A stretch of DNA of 64,000 bases from Planococcus shixiaomingii (GCF_030413615.1 NZ_CP129236.1:3642001-3706000), one strand, 5' to 3'. Shown: positions 1 to 9,147, counted from the stretch's first letter. Numbers and translations are program-made. Notes: generated from the letters alone by a model not told the origin.

Positions 1-47
1 TAAGCTACCCTCACGTAAATATCCTTATTCATCTTATATAGTAGGAA

Positions 48-485
48 GTGAAAAAATTGTATTATTTCTTGCTCCTGTTAGGAGCTTTCTTCGTGCTTAT
101 GGCGATTGGCTTATGTTTTGTTATGTACTACGAAAAAGAGGTTACATTGAAAAATCTAGGTATGGTCATTATATGCTTGTTATTCGGCAGTTTTCTTTTA
201 ATGATGACTCTCCCCAGCTTAAAGCACATGCTGCTGAAGGAGTACGATATAGTCAAAGGAAACTGCGTCATCGACGTTTCTTCAGAGGGCCGCACTGCTG
301 ACGCTACTTTCAGGATGCCCGATACAGATGATGTGTTTTCTTTTACTGACATTCCCGAACTGGATGCTTACGGTAAAGCAATTCCTTACTATTGTGAAGT
401 TACCGTTTCAAAAGACCATATGTTTGAAATTGATTACAAAATTTTCGATGTGGAGACGCGTGAGCTGCTGCAATCAAGTGACTAG
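48..485 (+). CDS. hypothetical protein with two N-terminal membrane segments
   Basis: I do not recognise this 145-residue protein. It opens with two hydrophobic stretches (about residues 5-25 and 35-55) and continues with a roughly 90-residue polar domain rich in acidic residues, so it is probably a small membrane-anchored protein with an outside or cytosolic domain. The start is a GTG preceded by an in-frame TAG six bases upstream, so no longer version is possible. The purine-rich AGGA lies only one base before the GTG, which is too close for a good ribosome binding site, so an internal start is possible. It is a single gene followed by a strong terminator shared with gntP. Confidence 0.6.
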   Translation: MKKLYYFLLLLGAFFVLMAIGLCFVMYYEKEVTLKNLGMVIICLLFGSFLLMMTLPSLKHMLLKEYDIVKGNCVIDVSSEGRTADATFRMPDTDDVFSFTDIPELDAYGKAIPYYCEVTVSKDHMFEIDYKIFDVETRELLQSSD

Positions 486-522
486 CTGCTATACGAGACG
501 CAGGTACTATTTACGAGCCATA

Positions 523-560
523 AAAAAATCCGCCATTCAACTTGTGAATGGCGGATTTTC
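523..560. terminator. bidirectional terminator between the first gene and gntP
   Basis: A long hairpin with arms around CCGCCATTCA and TGAATGGCGG is flanked by an A-run on the left and a T-run on the right, so it can end transcription from both converging genes. Confidence 0.85.
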
Positions 561-571
561 TATTTGCTTAT

Positions 572-1918
572 TTAAATAACCCAACTCAACATCAACACGA
601 ACACCAGACCCGATACGGATATGATGGTTTCTAGTAACGTCCATGTAGCGAACGTCTCTTTCATGCTCAGGCCGAAAAACTCCTTGAACATCCAGAAGCC
701 GGCGTCGTTGACGTGGGAGGCAATCAAGCTCCCCGCTCCCGTCGCCAAAACGACCAGTGCCGGGTTGACGGTAGACGCGCCGAGCAGCGGAATGACAAGT
801 CCTGCAGTTGTCAGTGCCGCAACTGTTGCGGAACCAAGTGCAATCCGTAAGATTGCTGCGATGGTCCAGGCAAGCAGGATCGGAGACAGCGTCGTTCCTG
901 AGAACAGCTCTGCGACATAGTCGCCGACGCCGCCGTCGATCAGCACCTGTTTAAAGGCACCGCCGCCGCCGATGATCAACAGCATCATCCCGATGTGGTT
1001 GATGGCCGTGACGCACGAGTCCATGACCGAACGCATCGGAATCTTGCGGGCAAGGCCCATTGTGTAGACCGCGACAAGAAGCGAGATCAGCATGGCAGTG
1101 GATGCACCGCCGATAAATTGAACGATGGATAACGCTGCGTTATCGGCAAAGCCCATTGTTTCTTGAAGCAACGTGATGATGGTAGCAACCGACATCAGGA
1201 TAACCGGCAGCATAGCCGTGAAAACAGAGATGCCGAATCCTGGTGTGTCTTCCAATTTGAACGATTTTTGCTTACCGAGCGAAGCGATGTCGCCGGTTTT
1301 ATTGAAAGCATCAGGCACGAGTCTCCGCGCGAGTTTCGTAAAGACCGGACCCGCCAATATGACGGTCGGGATTGCGATGATAAAGCCGTACAGCAGCACC
1401 TGGCCGATGTCCGCGCCGTATTCACCGGCGATGACAGTCGGGCCCGGATGCGGCGGCAGGAATCCGTGCGTGACGGATAATGCGGCCACCATCGGGATGC
1501 CGAGGTACATGATGGAAACTTTCAGTTCTCTGGCGATCGCGAAAACGATCGGGACTAGAAGGACAAGGCCGACTTCAAAGAACAGCGCGACGCCGATGAT
1601 GAAGGACGCGACGACAACCGCCCATTGGATATTCTTCTCGCCGAACTTGGCGATGAGTGTCATGGCGATGCGCTGGGCGCCGCCGGCATCGGCAATCAGT
1701 TTGCCGAGCATGGCCCCAAGACCAAATATTAGCGCCAAGTGGCCGAGCGTTCCGCCGAGCCCGGCTTCAATAGTGGAGACAATTTCATCAAGCGGCATTC
1801 CGAGGGCGATCGCCACCCCGAATGACACGATGATCAACGAAATGAAGGTGTTCAGTTTCAGACCCATGATTAATACTAATAACGCGATAATTCCAAGTGC
1901 GACTATAACTAATGGCAT
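572..1918 (-). CDS. gntP: gluconate permease GntP
   Basis: This 448-residue protein is a gluconate:H+ symporter of the GntP family, an integral membrane protein with about 12-14 hydrophobic segments along its whole length. Family-typical glycine-rich motifs are visible, such as [12 protein letters not shown] in the first half and [14 protein letters not shown] and [14 protein letters not shown] in the second. The length matches the family (about 440-450). The start has AGGAGAG seven bases upstream. It follows gntK by 23 bases and is the last gene of the gntR-gntK-gntP operon. It imports gluconate for phosphorylation by GntK. The gntZ gene found after gntP in Bacillus subtilis is absent here. 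The identification is firm at family level, and the operon supports gluconate as substrate. Confidence 0.95.
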   Translation of the reverse strand: MPLVIVALGIIALLVLIMGLKLNTFISLIIVSFGVAIALGMPLDEIVSTIEAGLGGTLGHLALIFGLGAMLGKLIADAGGAQRIAMTLIAKFGEKNIQWAVVVASFIIGVALFFEVGLVLLVPIVFAIARELKVSIMYLGIPMVAALSVTHGFLPPHPGPTVIAGEYGADIGQVLLYGFIIAIPTVILAGPVFTKLARRLVPDAFNKTGDIASLGKQKSFKLEDTPGFGISVFTAMLPVILMSVATIITLLQETMGFADNAALSIVQFIGGASTAMLISLLVAVYTMGLARKIPMRSVMDSCVTAINHIGMMLLIIGGGGAFKQVLIDGGVGDYVAELFSGTTLSPILLAWTIAAILRIALGSATVAALTTAGLVIPLLGASTVNPALVVLATGAGSLIASHVNDAGFWMFKEFFGLSMKETFATWTLLETIISVSGLVFVLMLSWVI

Positions 1919-1941
1919 GATGTTCTCTCCTGACGGTTTTC

Positions 1942-3480
1942 TTAGTTATCCAGCAGTTGGCGCTGGTAGTGGGCAATGCTTTCGTAATCTTTTTCGAGGA
2001 CTCTCGATATATTGATGAAAATCGGCATTAGCTGCCGGTAGTTTTTCACTGCGTCCTCGTTTGGCAGATGCTTGTATGTATTGCCGATCATGTCGGAGAC
2101 GACTTCGAACGAATCGATTTCCCCTTTTGCGTACAGCCCCAGAATGCAGGCACCGAGGCACGAGCTTTCGTAGCTTTCCGGCACCGCCACTTCCGATTCG
2201 AAAATGTCGGCCATCATCTGGCGCCACACATCGGATCTAGCAAAGCCGCCGGTCGCCTGGATGCGGGTGACTGGCCCGTCCATGCATTCCTTCAGTGCCA
2301 GGAATACGGTATAGAGATTGTAGATGACGCCTTCCAGTGCTGCGCGGATCATGTGCTCTTTCTTGTGCGACATCGTCAGCCCGAAGAATGAGCCTCGGAC
2401 GTCCGGATTCCATAAAGGCGCCCTTTCCCCCGCCAGATACGGATGGAACAGCAGGCCGTCCGACCCCGGGCTGACCCGGGAAGCGATTCTTGTAAGCACG
2501 TCATATGGATCGATGCCGAGCCGTTTCGCCGTTTCCGTTTCGGAAGACGCGAGTTCGTCGCGCACCCAGCGCAGGACCATGCCGCCGTTGTTGACCGGCC
2601 CGCCGATGACCCAGTGGTTTTCGGTCAGCGCGTAACAGAAGATCCGCCCTTTTTCGTCGGTCTTCGGCGCGTCGATGATTGTCCGGATGGCGCCGCTCGT
2701 TCCGATGGTCACAGCGATTTCGCCTTTACGTATGGCATTGACGCCGAGGTTCGACAGCACGCCGTCGCTTGCCCCGATGACAAACGGTGTATCGGGATGC
2801 AGGCCGATCTTTTGGGCCAGCTCTTTATTGCAGCCCGTGAATATCTTAGTGGTCGGAACGAGAGATGACAGCTGCTCCGGCTGGATGCCCGCGACTTGGA
2901 GCGCTTCCGCATCCCAGTCGAGCGTTTCCAGATTCATTAAGCCTGTCGCAGAAGCGATGGAATGATCCACCACATACTCCCCGAAAAACTTATGGAAAAT
3001 GAATTCCTTGATGCCGATGTATTTTTTCGCTTTGCCTGCAATGTCCGGCAGGTCGTTTGTAATCCAGGTGATTTTTGACAGCGGCGACATCGGATGGACC
3101 GGTGTCCCGGTGCGCCGGTAGATTTCGTGGCCGTTCCATTCTTCCTTGATCTTGCGGGACCACGCTTCGCTGCGGTTGTCCGCCCACGTGATGCACGGCG
3201 TCAGCGGCTGGTCGTCTTCGCCCATCGCAATCAGGCTGTGCATCGCGCTGCTGAATGACAGGAAGGAAACCGATTTCGGGTCACGGTTTTTCATGACCAA
3301 GGAAACGGCTTTCAGCACCGCCCGGAAAATCTCCTCCGGGTTTTGCTCCGCCGTTGAAATGTCCGGTGTATGGAGCGGATAGCCGATATTCTCCTGTTGC
3401 AGGACCTTCCCTTGCCGATCGAATAAGACGGCTTTCGTGCTCGTCGTGCCGATATCTACACCCAACATGGTTCTAGTCAT
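1942..3480 (-). CDS. gntK: gluconokinase GntK (FGGY family)
   Basis: This 512-residue FGGY carbohydrate kinase phosphorylates gluconate to 6-phosphogluconate with ATP in the cytosol. The N-terminal actin-like ATPase motif [11 protein letters not shown] is at residues 7-17, and a C-terminal FGGY motif region ([19 protein letters not shown]) lies near residue 405. Length and order in the operon match B. subtilis GntK (about 513 residues). It starts two bases after the gntR stop and is followed closely by gntP, so all three are expected on one transcript under GntR control. Related xylulokinases share the fold, but the gntR/gntP context makes gluconate the best call. Confidence 0.95.
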   Translation of the reverse strand: MTRTMLGVDIGTTSTKAVLFDRQGKVLQQENIGYPLHTPDISTAEQNPEEIFRAVLKAVSLVMKNRDPKSVSFLSFSSAMHSLIAMGEDDQPLTPCITWADNRSEAWSRKIKEEWNGHEIYRRTGTPVHPMSPLSKITWITNDLPDIAGKAKKYIGIKEFIFHKFFGEYVVDHSIASATGLMNLETLDWDAEALQVAGIQPEQLSSLVPTTKIFTGCNKELAQKIGLHPDTPFVIGASDGVLSNLGVNAIRKGEIAVTIGTSGAIRTIIDAPKTDEKGRIFCYALTENHWVIGGPVNNGGMVLRWVRDELASSETETAKRLGIDPYDVLTRIASRVSPGSDGLLFHPYLAGERAPLWNPDVRGSFFGLTMSHKKEHMIRAALEGVIYNLYTVFLALKECMDGPVTRIQATGGFARSDVWRQMMADIFESEVAVPESYESSCLGACILGLYAKGEIDSFEVVSDMIGNTYKHLPNEDAVKNYRQLMPIFINISRVLEKDYESIAHYQRQLLDN

Positions 3481-3482
3481 CG

Positions 3483-4202
3483 TTACTCATCCTCTTTATT
3501 AAAAATTTGCTGTGCTCTCCACGGGCTTTCCACTTGCCCCTGGACGTCGTCGAAATTCCGGTGCAGCGACTGCACCATCAGCGCCCGGTCTTTGTCCTGG
3601 ATCGCTTTTATATATACTTCGTGATTTTCGATGATGCGCGACAGGTCGTCGTAATTTTCCGCAAACCGCACCCGCATCGATAACAGGATGAAGCTTTCCA
3701 TCACGGGCTTCAAGTTATCCCAGATCATCGAGATGTACGAGTGGTCGACGGAACGGATAATCGTTTCATGGAACAGGACGTCCTGATAGGAAAACTCGTC
3801 TGCGTCCTCGTATTTGATTGCGATTTTCATCATTTCCAGCGTTTTATTGAGCTCTTTGATGAGCTCTTCTACCTCTGACTCTGCCAGCCGTTCAAAGACG
3901 AACGACTCGATCAGCAGCCGCACATCGTATATTTCATCTATTTCTTTCTCGCTCAATCCAATGACAACGGCGCCCATTCGTTCAAGGCGGATCAGTTTTT
4001 CCGAAGCCAGTATTTTCAATGCTTCACGGACAGGCGAACGGCTCGCTTCAAAGTCAGCCGCCAGTTTGTTTTCAGACAAAATGGTTCCGCTTTCAATTTC
4101 ACCAGCAATGATCTGCATCCGCAACTCGGAAGTAATCCGTTCCCCAGCCGATGCTTTCGACAGCCACTTTTCGGGATACAATGATTTTTTCTCTTTGGAC
4201 AT
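3483..4202 (-). CDS. gntR: gluconate operon repressor GntR
   Basis: This 239-residue GntR-family regulator has a winged helix-turn-helix at about residues 17-83 and an all-helical FCD ligand domain at about 88-215. I place the start at the ATG giving MSKEKKSLYP, because GGAGAGGTGA lies just upstream. A longer reading to 4262 would run through the operator and promoter and is unlikely. In B. subtilis GntR represses gntRKP and is released by gluconate. The same autoregulation is expected here because a GntR-type palindrome overlaps the transcription start of this gene. Confidence 0.93.
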   Translation of the reverse strand: MSKEKKSLYPEKWLSKASAGERITSELRMQIIAGEIESGTILSENKLAADFEASRSPVREALKILASEKLIRLERMGAVVIGLSEKEIDEIYDVRLLIESFVFERLAESEVEELIKELNKTLEMMKIAIKYEDADEFSYQDVLFHETIIRSVDHSYISMIWDNLKPVMESFILLSMRVRFAENYDDLSRIIENHEVYIKAIQDKDRALMVQSLHRNFDDVQGQVESPWRAQQIFNKEDE

Positions 4203-4224
4203 GTTCGTCACCTCTCCTGAATGA

Positions 4225-4246
4225 ACAAGTATACTTGTATACAAGT
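4225..4246 (-). promoter_or_regulatory. GntR operator, two overlapping palindromes
   Basis: Two perfect 14-bp palindromes overlap: ACAAGTATACTTGT (4225-4238) and ACTTGTATACAAGT (4233-4246). The second matches the core of the operator known for B. subtilis gntR (ATACTTGTATACAAGTAT). The pair lies between the -10 box and the ribosome binding site of gntR, where bound repressor would block initiation. Confidence 0.85.
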
Positions 4247-4247
4247 A

Positions 4248-4285
4248 ATTATAAATGAGCAAGTTTATTATGCAAGCGTTTTCTT
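4248..4285 (-). promoter_or_regulatory. gnt promoter with candidate CcpA cre site
   Basis: On the minus strand there is a -35 TTGCAT (4270-4275) and a -10 TATAAT (4248-4253) separated by 16 bases. A sequence reading AAGAAAACGCTTGCA (4271-4285) overlaps the -35 and matches the cre consensus WTGNAANCGNWNNCW at all but one position. This predicts catabolite repression by CcpA in addition to GntR. Confidence 0.65.
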
Positions 4286-4577
4286 TTTCCTCAATAATTT
4301 CGAAGAGTTAAATTTCTTGCAAGAATGAAGTAGAATTCTTTGGTCCTAATGGATCCTGCCTTCTCTTAAGTACGTTGCTCTTAAATCCTGATGGCAAACT
4401 ACATATTTATTTGCCTGTCACAAAACCGGTTTGAATCCTTTGCTAAATAGGTGTCCGTTTAACTTTCAAAAGTGATAATAAAATTTATGAAGAGCTATTC
4501 CGACGGCCTCCAATTGGGTATAATTGGAACAACAATATCAAGCTTGATTATCGGATCACATATGGGAGTGATGGCAA
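4286..4577. other. intergenic region upstream of gnt operon
   Basis: I see no gene here. An 80-codon plus-strand reading frame (4472-4714) overlaps the next real gene in another frame and has no ribosome binding site. Confidence 0.5.
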
Positions 4578-4799
4578 ATGAAAATACTGACCGTCTTTTT
4601 GGCGATTACGTTAATCGCAATATCAACCTATGGGTTAATAACCGGGGATCGTGGACCTTTCATGCTTTATATTCCGCTAATAGCGGGCCTAATGTTTATT
4701 ACAGTGGGCATTAGAGAGTATCCGAAACAAAAATCATCCGCTTTTACTTATTTTGTTTTTTCCGCATTGCTTTTGATGGTTGGAGTTTACAACTTGTAA
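4578..4799 (+). CDS. small membrane protein, DUF3953-like
   Basis: This 73-residue protein consists of three hydrophobic segments joined by short polar turns (roughly residues 1-20, 28-44 and 54-72) and looks like the DUF3953 family of small Bacillales membrane proteins. A GGAG lies about ten bases before the ATG. It is a lone gene ending just before a terminator. Function is unknown. Confidence 0.65.
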   Translation: MKILTVFLAITLIAISTYGLITGDRGPFMLYIPLIAGLMFITVGIREYPKQKSSAFTYFVFSALLLMVGVYNL

Positions 4800-4837
4800 A
4801 GCAAACGGGCGTGTCTGGTGAATAATGGAGGAAGAAC

Positions 4838-4866
4838 AAAAGGACAGCAAACGCTGTCCTTTTATT
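4838..4866 (+). terminator. terminator after the DUF3953-like gene
   Basis: An 11-bp hairpin AAAAGGACAGC / GCTGTCCTTTT with a four-base loop, followed by TATTG. Confidence 0.8.
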
Positions 4867-5114
4867 GTTGACGAAATTAAAATGGATCGCAAAGCGGATG
4901 TTTGAACCTATCACTCCCAAAAGTCTGCAAACTGAGTTATTAATTCGTTTGATAAAGAAGCTAGTAATTTGTGATTCTAGTAATTTTATAAAGCCACTCT
5001 CATTTTTATTGAAAAAAATGTAAATTACGCTGATTCTTTTGATATACTCATTGCAACTAGAAGATTCTGATTAATTTGGATAGATAAATAGCATGCGGGC
5101 TGGGAGGAATATGG

Positions 5115-5678
5115 ATGTTAAGAAGATTCATCTTAGTCCTATCAATTGTCTCGGCTGTACTTCTGGTTTTATTCCTTTCCTATAGCTATACGATGCTTCC
5201 CGGAAATGGGCCCACTCCTAGCAAGCACGATGCAGAAGAATTGGTCCGCGCCTACGACTTGAAAAAGTTCGGAAGGGTTGAAAGTTCCTATTTGCATACT
5301 CCGAACAACTACGCCTTTTATAATAAGCACCGCATTTACGTGGTGGAACAGTATTTGGGAGAACTGGAACAGTATGATAAACGATATGCTGTCATCTCTA
5401 GAGGGGAAGAACTGACGGCAGAAGACAAAAAGATGGTGGAAGCGTATGAAGACTATCTGGCATCCCATGTTTCAGTTATAAAGGAAGTTCAGGTTTTATC
5501 CAAACATGAAGTCACCGTTTATGAGAACGGAGAAGAGATTCTCAGCGAATGGGTCTTCAAAGCAGTTTTGGCATACGAAGAACGGACGATCCTGACTTTC
5601 ACGACCTTGCAGCTCAACACGGACGGGTCGGAAGTCAACTTATTTGCAGACGGCTATGAGCAGTTTTTGGATTTCTGA
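5115..5678 (+). CDS. membrane-anchored or secreted protein of unknown function
   Basis: This 187-residue protein begins with an uncleaved or cleavable signal segment (residues 5-27) and then a mixed alpha/beta domain of about 155 residues. No catalytic motif is recognised. GGGAGGA lies six bases before the ATG. Its C-terminus (VFKAVLAYEER ... LFADGYEQFLDF) is closely mirrored by a broken reading frame at 7848-7985, so a paralogue once stood about 2.2 kb downstream. It is followed after 39 bases by another small membrane protein, and the two may be cotranscribed. Confidence 0.7.
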   Translation: MLRRFILVLSIVSAVLLVLFLSYSYTMLPGNGPTPSKHDAEELVRAYDLKKFGRVESSYLHTPNNYAFYNKHRIYVVEQYLGELEQYDKRYAVISRGEELTAEDKKMVEAYEDYLASHVSVIKEVQVLSKHEVTVYENGEEILSEWVFKAVLAYEERTILTFTTLQLNTDGSEVNLFADGYEQFLDF

Positions 5679-5717
5679 ATGAATAAAGAACGGTAAATTT
5701 AGAAAGGATGGTTGTTA

Positions 5718-6215
5718 TTGGAACAAAGGAAAATCTATAGAGTATCACTGCTAACAATAGGTGCTTTTATGCTTGGGAGCATCTTGTTTTTACTAATTAA
5801 CCTTGCGGCTTTAGTTGAAGCTTTGAAGGAAGGTTCAATTGTGGAGGCGCTGACGTTTACAGGCATGTTATTCGTTCTTCCCCTTCCTTTCCTTGGCTAC
5901 TCCATTTACCTTTGGAGAAAAAGAAAAGAAGGCAAAGGGTTTTATTGGGACGATGAAGGAGTAGTCGTCGACTTAAAAGGAAGTAAAGTTTACTGGGATG
6001 AAATTGAAAGTATCGTGTTTTCGGAAAACAAGACCATCGCTTTATCAAAGTCTACGGTCATTTATCCACATTACACCCATCATGAAAAAATAAGAATCCG
6101 GCGCAACAAATGGATGCCGACACCAGCGCATTCAATCGATTGGTTCCTAATCGAAAAGCCCAAAGAATACCATGAAAATGTAATGAAAGTTTGGGAAGAA
6201 AAAAAGCACGAGTAA
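5718..6215 (+). CDS. two-TM protein with PH-like domain
   Basis: This is a protein of about 165 residues with two membrane segments (near residues 8-30 and 42-65) followed by a cytosolic beta-rich domain (GFYWDDEGVVVDLKGSKVYW and onward) that resembles bacterial PH-like domains. I choose the TTG at 5718 because AAAGGA lies nine bases upstream. The TTG at 5712 would leave only three bases, and the ATG at 5708 is in another frame. No function can be assigned. Confidence 0.65.
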   Translation: MEQRKIYRVSLLTIGAFMLGSILFLLINLAALVEALKEGSIVEALTFTGMLFVLPLPFLGYSIYLWRKRKEGKGFYWDDEGVVVDLKGSKVYWDEIESIVFSENKTIALSKSTVIYPHYTHHEKIRIRRNKWMPTPAHSIDWFLIEKPKEYHENVMKVWEEKKHE

Positions 6216-6276
6216 TTTTAAAGATATTCCCCAGTGGACTAATAACTATTAACAAGCTTTAAAGGAGGCGTTCATT

Positions 6277-6339
6277 ATGGAAAATAAACTAATTGCAGTA
6301 TCAGCATTTAACGCACGGGGAGAATGGACTGTCTGCTAA
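6277..6339 (+). CDS. 20-codon ORF with strong ribosome binding site (leader peptide or remnant)
   Basis: AAAGGAGGCG stands six bases before an ATG that opens a 20-codon frame (MENKLIAVSAFNARGEWTVC). It stops 39 bases before the acetyltransferase gene. GC-rich complementary stretches follow (around CACGGGGAG and TTTCCCCGC), so translation here could affect folding of the leader. It may equally be the remaining start of a deleted gene. Confidence 0.4.
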   Translation: MENKLIAVSAFNARGEWTVC

Positions 6340-6378
6340 TTGGACGGGCGTTTCCCCGCATTTTGAAAGGGGAAAATT

Positions 6379-6837
6379 ATGCATACAGAAAACGTGAAGA
6401 TCGTAGAAGTAAATGAAGAAAACTGGTACGCCTGCTGTGAGCTGAACGTGTCCCAAGAACAGCAAGGATTTGTTGAACCGAATGCCGTTTCCATTGCGCA
6501 ATCGAAGTTCGAGCCTTCCCTGCAGCCTTATGCCATTTACGTCGGAGACACTGTCGCTGGGTTTTTGATGTTCAATACAGTCAAAGAAGAACTTGATGCC
6601 TATTGGATCTACCGGATAATGGTTGATGCAAAGCATCAAGGCAAAGGCATCGCCAAAGCAGCGACCCAATTAGCACTAGCCGAGATGAACAGAACGCTTC
6701 AGGCGGAAAAGGTTATCGTGGGATATCGCCCCGGCAACTTGGCAGCCCATAAGCTGTACGCCAGCTTAGGATTTGTGGATCAGGGCAATCGCTTCGGCAA
6801 AGAGATGGCCGTTGTAAAAACAATGACGAGTTCATGA
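6379..6837 (+). CDS. GNAT acetyltransferase, BltD/spermidine acetyltransferase-like
   Basis: This 152-residue GCN5-related N-acetyltransferase transfers acetyl from acetyl-CoA to an amine. The acetyl-CoA loop reads AKHQGKGIAKAA (about residues 88-99), and the C-terminal part (NLAAHKLYASLGF) is the usual motif B. The N-terminal half (ELNVSQEQQGFVEPN) resembles spermine/spermidine acetyltransferases of the BltD type, so a polyamine substrate is plausible but not shown. AAAGGGG lies upstream of the ATG. It sits downstream of a possible 20-codon leader. Confidence 0.8.
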   Translation: MHTENVKIVEVNEENWYACCELNVSQEQQGFVEPNAVSIAQSKFEPSLQPYAIYVGDTVAGFLMFNTVKEELDAYWIYRIMVDAKHQGKGIAKAATQLALAEMNRTLQAEKVIVGYRPGNLAAHKLYASLGFVDQGNRFGKEMAVVKTMTSS

Positions 6838-6956
6838 AAAAGGCTCTCCATCAACGCGGGGTCCCCTGCTACAAAATTAAATATGATTAAAAATGTGTAA
6901 CAAATCGTACCTTCATTTTTTGAAAAGGCTAAATTCAATTCAAGGGAGATTACGTT

Positions 6957-7274
6957 ATGGCAGATTTAATATTGATGTTTTTTATCATCTTCTTAATCTC
7001 GCTTAATGTCATTTTCTTTACTTGGTCTAATAAAGAAGAATTAAATCTCATGGTATCGGGCCTTATTTTGATGGCACTTGCTCCTTTCGTTAATTTTGCC
7101 GTTAGGACAGCACTTCTTCATTTTGTTGATTGGAGTCCGGAAGATACACGCGAAGGCGCGGGTTACAGCGCGGCGATTTTAGCTCTTCTCACATTTATTA
7201 ATGGGGTTCTCCTTTTAATGATTGGCTTACACAGGTGGCTCAGTGCCTTTTCCAAAAAAAAATTGAACGTTTAA
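6957..7274 (+). CDS. small three-TM membrane protein
   Basis: This 105-residue protein has three hydrophobic segments (about residues 2-22, 30-48 and 72-92) and a basic tail. I do not recognise the family. AGGGAGA lies about ten bases before the ATG. Neighbours are equally small membrane proteins that look like lineage-specific accessory genes. Confidence 0.6.
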   Translation: MADLILMFFIIFLISLNVIFFTWSNKEELNLMVSGLILMALAPFVNFAVRTALLHFVDWSPEDTREGAGYSAAILALLTFINGVLLLMIGLHRWLSAFSKKKLNV

Positions 7275-7470
7275 AACAGAGAAAAGGGTTCTATGTTTTT
7301 AGTTGGCTCAGTTACTATTTAATGCTGATTTCTCGCACTGAAAAAAAAAACCAAATCCAAAAGGGTTATGGTTCTTCTTCACCTTTTAATAATTCCTCAT
7401 CCCCTGCCGTTGCCGGTAGTCTATGAGATGATTTATTCCAATAATTTTAAATAAGAAATGGAGTACCCTT

Positions 7471-7764
7471 ATGCCGCTTATCGATCCCTTTTTAATGCAA
7501 CTAGTCATCGTTCCTTTGGTAGTTATTGGCTTAGGCCTTATTGTAGCTATCCGTTCAAAAAAAGTAATTGTAAAAGTAATTGCAAGTCCGCTTGTAACGT
7601 TGGTGCTTAATATGCTGTATGAGATTTGGTACAGCTTTTCTTTCGATCCTAACATAGGAATAAGTTTTTCATCGTGGAATATCTTCCTTCCTTTGCTGAC
7701 CTTTGCCTTGTCCTGGCTTGTAGTGCTTAAGGACATGCCGGATGAACTCAAGGGAACGAATTAA
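7471..7764 (+). CDS. small membrane protein, possibly DUF2651
   Basis: This 97-residue protein has three strongly hydrophobic segments. The pattern (IVPLVVIGLGLIV, then MLYEIWYSF, then IFLPLLTFALSWLVV) recalls the DUF2651/YbeF family of small Bacillus membrane proteins. TGGAG lies about nine bases before the ATG. Function unknown. Confidence 0.6.
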   Translation: MPLIDPFLMQLVIVPLVVIGLGLIVAIRSKKVIVKVIASPLVTLVLNMLYEIWYSFSFDPNIGISFSSWNIFLPLLTFALSWLVVLKDMPDELKGTN

Positions 7765-7847
7765 ACCGAATTCAATATCCGTTAAATTTCGACATGCAGC
7801 ACTTAAATTGAGGTTTCTTGATCAAGAAAAATAAAAAAAGCACCTTG

Positions 7848-7985
7848 ATTCGCAACGAATGAGTCTTTAAAACAATTTTTGCAAATGAAGAACAGACGTA
7901 CCTGTCATTTGAATCTCTGCAGCCAAATGACAATACAACTTTCATCTTATTTGCCGATGGTTATGAGCAGTTCGCTGTTTTTTAA
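7848..7985 (+). pseudogene. decayed 3' end of a paralogue of the gene at 5115-5678
   Basis: Read in one frame, the stretch gives IRNE, a TGA, then VFKTIFANEEQT and LFADGYEQFAVF before a TAA. The intact gene at 5115-5678 has ILSEWVFKAVLAYEERT and LFADGYEQFLDF at the matching places, so the TGA stands where the intact copy has Trp. Everything upstream is lost or unrecognisable. It is a truncated, stop-containing duplicate. Confidence 0.8.
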
Positions 7986-8047
7986 CGCATCAATAAAAGA
8001 GGTTCTTGTTCAGTTGAAAACACAGAATGCCCAAAAATAAACAGCCC

Positions 8048-8110
8048 AATAGCACCCAAATCTAAGAGGTTTTGACAACCTTCGATTATAAATTTGGGTG
8101 CTATTTCATT
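8048..8110 (+). terminator. terminator with branched stem
   Basis: The outer stem AATAGCACCCAAAT / ATTTGGGTGCTATT encloses an inner short stem (AGGTT / AACCT) and is followed by T-rich sequence. It separates the decayed gene from the peptidase-like gene. Confidence 0.65.
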
Positions 8111-8196
8111 TTTATTTAAATCCATTTTTTCACTTAATTGTATATTATAATTAATGGAAGAATATCGAAAACAAATATCCTCTAGAGGAGCGCCAT

Positions 8197-9099
8197 ATGA
8201 AAAAAACTATTAAACTCGCTATTCTCGTATTTGTGTTATTAGTTTCATCAGCTTTTCTTCTCCTGTTAGTAGGAAGCTTCGTTTTGTACCATGACTTAGC
8301 AGATGAAGAGGAGATAAAACTTACATACTGGCAATCAATAAAAGCTATAGCAACGCAGAACGCTGAAGGAGATCGTGAAATACAGCTTAAAGAATCCCGC
8401 TTACAAGAAAATCACAAGCACATTTCGATTTATTATGAACAGGACTTCTCGGATTTGATGCCGATTGCAAAAGAAACGCTGGATTTGGCCATGGAAAAAA
8501 CCGAGGTGTTATTCGGCAGGACAAGTCCGGAGCCGATTGATCTTCTAGTTTTTCAGGATGGCGAAGAGCTGGCAGAATTCGCAGAAATAGAGGGTGTCGG
8601 CGGAATTTATTCGGATTTTGATAAGGTGCTGGCCATTCATTATCACAACAAGGATCTTATCCTAAAAAGAGATAAGCTGGGCTTATCCATGTTCCAAGAA
8701 GTCGTTCTCCATGAATATGCCCATTATGCTTTTGCTCATAAGGCCTTATCGGAGGATGCCTATCCTTATTGGTTTATAGAAGGTGTGGCTGAATATGCAG
8801 GAGACGTTGGACAAGGAGTGATCTTACCCACCTTTGACCTTATCTCTTTTAGTCAGTTGGATACTCATGAACAATGGCTTGAAACCCGTTATACGGTCGA
8901 GATTGATAATTATGCACAGAGCCATTACGCAATCATCTTTCTTATAGATGAATTCGGCGAAAAGGCCGTCAGTGAAATCATGGACTCCGTAAATGAAACG
9001 AAGGATTTTGAACAGAGCCTTCAAAGCATCACAGGCTTAACACTTGATGAATTCGAAAGTGCCTTCGTAACTTCATATGAAAAAATTAAATTAAAATAG
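8197..9099 (+). CDS. membrane-anchored zinc metallopeptidase-like protein (HEXXH, peptidase MA-like)
   Basis: This 300-residue protein starts with a signal or anchor helix (residues 7-30) and carries a gluzincin active site. HEYAH at residues 172-176 gives two zinc ligands and the catalytic glutamate. A WFIEGVAEYA motif at about 192-200 offers the third ligand, as in peptidase MA-like domains. The catalytic part therefore faces outside the membrane. GAGGAG lies seven bases before the ATG. It is a single gene with its own terminator. Substrate unknown. No required residue appears missing. Confidence 0.8.
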   Translation: MKKTIKLAILVFVLLVSSAFLLLLVGSFVLYHDLADEEEIKLTYWQSIKAIATQNAEGDREIQLKESRLQENHKHISIYYEQDFSDLMPIAKETLDLAMEKTEVLFGRTSPEPIDLLVFQDGEELAEFAEIEGVGGIYSDFDKVLAIHYHNKDLILKRDKLGLSMFQEVVLHEYAHYAFAHKALSEDAYPYWFIEGVAEYAGDVGQGVILPTFDLISFSQLDTHEQWLETRYTVEIDNYAQSHYAIIFLIDEFGEKAVSEIMDSVNETKDFEQSLQSITGLTLDEFESAFVTSYEKIKLK

Positions 9100-9147
9100 A
9101 ACTTTATTTCTTAAAATTTATTTGGTCTAATGCAGGCTTTAAAGCGA

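Noticed and set aside
1173..2015. 280-codon plus-strand ORF opposite gntP
   Set aside because: It is antisense to a clearly recognised permease, and its composition is unlike a real protein.
4472..4714. 80-codon plus-strand ORF before the DUF3953-like gene
   Set aside because: It overlaps that gene in another frame, lacks a ribosome binding site and has no protein-like pattern in its second half.
7235..7426. 63-codon plus-strand ORF
   Set aside because: It overlaps the end of a real gene in another frame, crosses poly-A tracts and has no ribosome binding site.
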